A DNA stretch of 64,000 nucleotides from positions 166,051 to 230,050 of the forward strand of contig MNCI01005798.1 in assembly GCA_015680685.1 (NCBI GenBank), in the 5' to 3' direction. The notes under the pieces were generated by a model, which saw only the letters and a program-made list of their open reading frames with translations, did no database searches and was not told where the DNA came from. Positions 59,366-64,000 of this stretch are shown piece after piece. This stretch comes from Gnetum montanum. Taxonomy: Eukaryota > Streptophyta > Gnetopsida > Gnetales > Gnetaceae. The position numbers and the translations under genes were made by a program. Numbering within the stretch: the stretch's first letter is position 1; each line of letters begins with the position of its first letter.

Positions 59366-59376
59366 TAACCCCATGA
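59366..59376 (-). promoter_or_regulatory. polypurine tract of element E
   Basis: On the minus strand GTCATGGGGTTA directly precedes the LTR. It corresponds to CACGGGGGTA in B and CATGGGGGTA in A. Confidence 0.55.
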
Positions 59377-59579
59377 CTAATTTGAAACTCATCCTTGAGT
59401 TAAAAAAAAATGAGCATGGGGTCCCTTTCAAAATCTGGAGGCAGACTTGACTATACATGATTTACTAACTATTTACATGACTTAGAATTCCATAGTGGTG
59501 TTTACAAAATGACACAATTACATGAAAAGATGAAATAAAAGGAAATAAAACAAACCTTGGAGTAGATTAATGTGGCTCA

Positions 59580-60690
59580 TGTTGCTAGTAGTGGAGGCTC
59601 TTCCATTAGCTACTTCCCTTTGTCATCAGGATTTTTGTATTGATATCTATTAAGGAGTTCCTTAAGCTTTTCTTCCTTTGTCCTTGGGCCATGTACCATC
59701 CATGCTTATTGAGTAATGTTAGATGGAGCAGGTACATCCCATGGGCATGGTAGCTATGGACACATTTTGTTGGCCTTTACATGCTAAGTTGCAAACTATG
59801 CTTCTCTTCTTCAAAAGCTTTGGACATCTTTCTTAGCTCTTGGTAATATGAAATTTGATGTACTAGGTTCACTACTACATCCTTTTGGCCCTAGTAGTTG
59901 GATTTGATGATTTCTAGTTTAGAGTTTGCTACATGTAGTTTCTATAATGCATCCTTTCTATTAGCAAACTTCTTCTCATACATTGCATAGGTTGTTGCTA
60001 CCTATTACTCTAACTCATTCCAAGATCTACCTGCTAGTAACATGGCCAGATTAGCATAATGAAGCTTTTCTAACCCTATGTTTTCTATTAGATCCTCTAT
60101 TTGCAGGTAGTTATTCTTCACCTTGGCTTGGTAGATAGGAGCAAGGCTATCTAGAATTGACTACCAATTTGGGTTTTTTTGCAAAGATGGAACTGATTAT
60201 GGCCTTTTCCATCTAGATTTATTTTTCATTGATTTGTTTATACATGCCCACCTAATCTCTAAAATTCTCTTTGATTCACTCATGCTTCTTGGCCTCATTT
60301 TTCCATGCACTTATTTTAATTACAAACTTTTAGCAAATGGCATAGATGTCTTCCATTGATAGGGTTCTATTTTCTCAAGCCAAGAGACTCATATCTTTGT
60401 TGACATAGACCAATTGTTCTTAGAGTTTTTGGATGCTCTCCTTGAGAAAATTCTTCTACTTTTTGATGTTTGTCAACCAAGAACTATTAGTAGCTAACTA
60501 TTTATTTTCTTTCTATAAGGATGTGAGAGCTTTAGCATGTGCATATGTTTGTGCTTTAGCAACAAATGCATCCTAAACTACCTTTTCCTTCTTTTTCTTC
60601 ATTCTCATGTTATGGTTAATCAATCGCCTCACATGGTTGAAACACCACAAAATTTCAGCCTTGAAACAAGAACAATTCAAGCTCCTATTG
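59580..60690 (-). pseudogene. coiled-coil accessory frame of element E, next to the 3' LTR
   Basis: Function unknown. On the minus strand a Lys/Glu/Ala/Leu-rich protein can be read with many stops, a good part of them where Gln would fit. It runs from KKEKVV..AFVAKAQTYAHAKAL near 60590, through LVYVNKDMSLLA, FVIKISAWKNEAKKHE and KLEIIKSNY..GQKDVVVNLVHQ, to QELRKMSKAFEEEKHSLQL near 59800, then about 70 residues with GWYMAQGQRKKSLRNSLID. Heptad-like spacing suggests a long coiled coil. It lies about 200 bases from the polypurine tract in sense orientation, where gag or pol is not expected. 9586-11770 has a similar layout downstream of element D pol. A Gag brought close by internal deletion is possible. 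Confidence 0.4.
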
Positions 60691-60712
60691 GCATTTAGAA
60701 GGCAAAACTTAA

Positions 60713-61410
60713 CTAAGGCATGGAACTCACACACAGCTTGCTCAAGCTAGCTTGCTCATGCTGTCAAGATAGCTTGTCCTCAATGTGACAAACCCTTTAG
60801 AGCTTCCAAATTAGGTCAAAATAGTCCTAATTTGAATGGGCAAGGCCCTCGCAAGGTCCACTATGACTACTCCAAGTTTTAGCCTCTAGAACCTCAAAAA
60901 TTAAGCTCAAAATCACATGATTTGTTTACTCATGCCCAGGTCATGCTGGGGTCATCTTGACAACATTAGCCTAGCGTGACCAAATAAAAATAGGTCAAAT
61001 AAGGCATTCCTAAGCATAATTTTCAACATCAACTCAACCCCCAAGGATTGGCAACAGTTCTACTCATTCACAGGCTCTAGAAAATCAAAATTCGGACATG
61101 AAACACGACATTTTGGCTTGGTCACGCTGACAGCATGAGCCCAGCCTGACTTGTCAAAAGTGGCCCAAGTCAACATAAGAATAAACTCAAATTCAGCATC
61201 TAGGCCATCCTAGAGAGTAGGTAGTAGTTGCACTTTAGAGAACAAGCATCAAGGTCAAAATTCTGCTCAAAAAGTGTCACTTCCAGTTGGTCACGCCTAG
61301 GTCACGCCCAAGTCACATTGAGGCCATGCTAACAGCGTGAGCCCAACATGAGCTACCAAAAATGGCCTAGAGCACTTCAGACACATACTAAGGTCATGCT
61401 AGGACAAGAT
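60713..61410. repeat. degenerate tandem repeat, about 180 bp x 4
   Basis: Four loosely matching units start near 60713, 60893, 61074 and 61245. Each has a CTCAAAATTM-like block, then a GGTCAYGCTG..GCATGAGCCCAGCCTGAC-like block (clearest at 61121 and 61290), then a CAAAAATGGCC or CAAAAGTGGCC block. No coding frame fits. Confidence 0.55.
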
Positions 61411-62461
61411 TTATTCATGATGATAGCCTTGATGAAGCCAAATCATCTCAAACAACCATAGGATCACTCATGTTGGCCTCCTGCAACAACTAGTTCATGG
61501 ATCGAGAACTTCCAAGCGAGCAAGAATCAAGATCTCTTGTTGTACACTATTATTTTATTGTAAATTTGCAACAATTGTGAGCTTGTCAAGCTCTTACACT
61601 TCAAATAGTATGCATGAGTGTAATGTAAATCAATACACATTGTAAGATAAAGTGCATCCAATCTAGAACGTAGTTTGCCCATGTACACCTATCACACGAT
61701 CCGTCTTTCTCGCATCTCACAGCCATTTTCCTCATTCACAAATCTTGCTCCTGAGCCTAGAAAAATGTATAAATACCCTGTTCATTGACATAAACAAGGT
61801 TGAAAATTTTGGAGCAAGAAGCTAGAAATCCTAATCCCAGATGCACATGATCCCTAACACCTGCAAACACCCCACATTGGAGCTTAATGTCTAACTTGCA
61901 ATCCAGACACCCAACTACATTTTGATCGGTGCACATCTTGTTAATTAATATAATACAGTACCATTTTTTCATTTCGTTGTGCTGTTATGATTCATTTTTT
62001 GCATTATCCCATTTTATTATGCATTTTTGCATACATTCTCTTTACGTTTGCATGTTATATTCATGTTTACGTCTCATTGCATTACACTTCCTGTTTACAT
62101 TTCATGACAATAACCCTAGCATGGGCTATAGCATTACACTCAGGAAAGTCCTTGGTTGATCTACATGCAGACCATCCCAGGCACTCTACATTCATTTTTC
62201 CAACTTACCCTCATGCGAAGGTAGGGTCAACTGTATCTCTTTAGAGATCTTTTGGCGTATGTTTTCCTCTAGCCTTATGCTGACGATTTCGAACGGTATA
62301 GAAATTAGCACTAGAAGGAGGGCCACATTGTTTATCATCTTGCAGAAATGTTAATCACGTTACCTATTCAAACACTGCATAGAATTTTTCAAACGCTGTG
62401 CAAGCCAAACACTAAAACTAAAACCCAACTAACACTGCCAAACATTGAAACTCGAATCAGC
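61411..62461 (+). other. probable 5' LTR/leader of element F; no gene seen
   Basis: AATGTATAAATACCC at about 61765-61779 is a good TATA context. The segment precedes the gag of element F, so an LTR is expected here, but neither LTR terminus nor primer site is certain. The open frames 61929-62244 have Cys/His/Leu-rich translations without a domain and are not called. Confidence 0.35.
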
Positions 62462-62735
62462 TTGCACATGCTAAGCTTGCTCATGCTGATCCTATCATGC
62501 ATGTTTAGTTTGCTCACGCTAACCCTATCATCCACACTAAGCTTTCTTACACTGACCCTATCATGCATGCTAAGTTTGCTCACACTGACCCTGTCACACA
62601 TGCTGAGTTTGATCACGCTGACCCTGTCATGCTCGCTGAGCTTGCTCATGCTGACCCTATCATGCACATTGAGTTTGTTCACACTGACGTTGTTACACAT
62701 GCTAAGCTTGCTCATGCTAAAGCTAGTTGCACATG
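62462..62735. repeat. 33-bp minisatellite, about eight copies
   Basis: The unit is close to ATGCTAAGCTTGCTCATGCTG plus ATCCTATCATGC, with frequent CACTGACC variants. Copies run head to tail at a strict 33-base step. Because 33 is divisible by three, several frames on both strands stay open across the array. These give 11-residue periodic peptides: plus strand HAEFDHADPVM or MLSLLTLTLSH, minus strand SKLSMHDRVSV. I do not call any of them a gene; the plus frame at 62563-62829 is the only one whose period is hydrophilic and could join a Gag leader. Confidence 0.82.
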
Positions 62736-62832
62736 CTGTGAGTTAGATCACATTGCTTACACACATCCAGCTAGCCAAGCCATTCACACACATGGAATCT
62801 TCTTAGATCAAAGCGTTGCTAGTTTCTGATTA

Positions 62833-64000
62833 TAATGCTGAAATCTCAAATCCTGTGACCACAATTGAACCCATAGTCACCATTGAAGAGATGAACCCTC
62901 AAGGGCCAACACACTGATCACTTCGGTTACAAGGAAAAGATCCCACCTATACAATTCTCACCCCTAAATAATATAACTTCATCTATGTAAAGATCCAAGC
63001 TAACCTATCCATTGATCACATAGAAATGGAATCTAAAAGACATTATGAACTCATCTATAAAGGAGAAAATAACTTTACCCCTTTAGCATATGACGTAATT
63101 CTCCTCTCTAAATCCCATCATGAACTCATAGCCCAGCTCCTCATGGCAAGGAGTCAAACCTTGTGGCAACCCACTCTAGAGCCTCAAAATGGAGACGAGG
63201 AAGATGATTTTGTGGCTCAATCCAAACATGGGGATTCGTGCCACACTCTCAGTCCTCATACTTATGCAAAACCATTATTCCACCCTTTCATAGGAGAGAC
63301 CATGTCTCTTCATGCATTTAAAAGCACTCAAGCACTTGTTTCTCAATAGGAAGCACCTATCCCCATTCCTACTTTCCCTACAATCGACACCCAATTCAAT
63401 GCACCACCTATTATCCCTCTGGTCACCACGTTATCCCCTCTTCTACAAGTACAACCCCAACAACTCTCCTCTCAAGGTAATATAGGAGTGACCTTCCCAC
63501 CCCAAATAATTTGGATGCCATTCATAATACCCGCTTCTACATCTACTCATTATATACCACGAGTGCAAATCCAAGGAACACCCTTCACTACTTCAACTCA
63601 ACAGGTTTAGGGTGTTTCCTCACAATTTGTAACTGGGCAGTGGCCCACACCTATCATTCAACAACATTAACTAGCTCACTACGACATACCACCCATTGCA
63701 ATCCCATCCTTGAATGTCCCTCAAATACAACCATCAACAACCCTGTAGTCATCTTTTCCACAAACCACACAACAATCTAACTATTATCATGCTCAACCTA
63801 ACCAACAAACCAACCAGCCCACCTAGTGCCCAAGAATGGGTAAAGGCTAGAAAAATGATGTAAGCATTGATTGATGAGGTAAAGCACCTCAAAATTACAA
63901 ACACTAAAGAAGTCAAGCTGCTGGATTTTTATCAAGATGATCTGATTAGCTCTTTAGTGCCACCATTGACTTTACCAAAGGGGATTTCATTACCGCAATT
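62833..64000 (+). pseudogene. gypsy element F: gag start (partial, cut by window edge)
   Basis: Structural protein of a further plus-strand retroelement. 63026-63349 is open: YELIYKGENNFTPLAYDVIL, SKSHHELIAQLLMARSQ, an acidic NGDEEDDF, then HTYAKPLFHPFIGETMSLHA. After a TAG the same frame becomes Pro/Gln/Thr-rich to about 63820 (VQPQQLSSQG, TTQQSNYYHAQPNQQTNQPT). Near 63830, one frame over, comes EWVKARKMM, a stop, then LIDEVKHLKITNTKEVKLLD and DDLISSLVPPLTLPKGISL. The last piece resembles the L-x-PP-x-x-x-P segment preceding the Gag core in Tat/Athila-type elements. The core itself lies beyond the window. Gag identity is inferred from this ending and the Gln/Pro-rich style; the start codon is not decided. 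Confidence 0.55.

Noticed and set aside
62389-62715. 108-codon minus-strand open frame with an SKLSMHDRVSV repeat
   Set aside because: Produced by the 33-bp minisatellite in a frame-preserving register; no start context, no domain, opposite to the gag direction.
1-64000. CRISPR array, operon or bacterial-type system
   Set aside because: No regularly spaced identical repeats with unique spacers, no polycistronic genes; all coding traces are plant transposons or plant gene fragments.

Overview
This is a plant nuclear window with no intact gene. It is built almost entirely of old, decayed transposable elements nested in one another, plus satellite-like tandem repeats and three fragments of plant host-type genes or domesticable transposase: 3-ketoacyl-CoA synthase (KCS), mTERF and a MULE/FAR1-type transposase. 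The low gene density, the age of the elements (the two LTRs of the largest one differ by very roughly 15-20% by eye) and their layering suggest a large, slowly purged genome such as a gymnosperm's. That placement is inference; only 'seed plant' is well supported.

Layout. 1-1847: 5' end of a minus-strand Ty3/gypsy element (C) with tRNA-Asp primer site and LTR, cut by the window edge. About 2240-9585: a heavily eroded plus-strand gypsy gag-pol (D), followed at 9586-11770 by an unusual long decayed frame with a coiled-coil C-terminal half. 14659-16141: a minus-strand Ty1/copia-type LTR with an initiator-tRNA-Met primer site. 16765-37899: a plus-strand Athila/Tat-like gypsy element (A) bounded by a GTTGT target duplication. 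It is split by two younger insertions: a 1.3-kb fold-back LTR dimer (23455-24770, duplication ATTAG) and a complete 10-kb minus-strand relative (B, 26950-36989).

38545-39660: three tRNA-like SINE copies. 41478-41906: a GC-rich KCS fragment that is still open. 42247-54415: an array of a roughly 125-bp repeat, interrupted by a 5'-truncated LINE (42391-45367, 12-bp target duplication) and by a compound insertion. Inside that insertion lies a 3.47-kb unit (47445-50914) with TGTTGGC...GCCAACA ends and a GAAAC duplication, which contains a broken mTERF-like gene and a downstream promoter/poly(A)-like region. 55260-57180: MULE/FAR1-like transposase pseudogene. 58509-60700: 3' end of another minus-strand gypsy element (E), again with a coiled-coil frame next to the 3' LTR. 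60713-61410 and 62462-62735: tandem repeats sharing a core motif. 62830-64000: start of a plus-strand gypsy gag (F), cut by the right edge.

Elements A, B, C, E and the fold-back unit share one LTR family: termini TGATGA...TCATCA, GATATC-like motifs at the U3 head, a TATAAATA box and, where visible, a tRNA-Asp primer site. Seven full LTRs plus one partial copy lie in 64 kb. The most interesting signals are the mTERF-bearing TG...CA unit, the fold-back LTR dimer, and the recurring coiled-coil frame between pol and the 3' LTR. All boundaries were read by eye; no alignment or database search was run.
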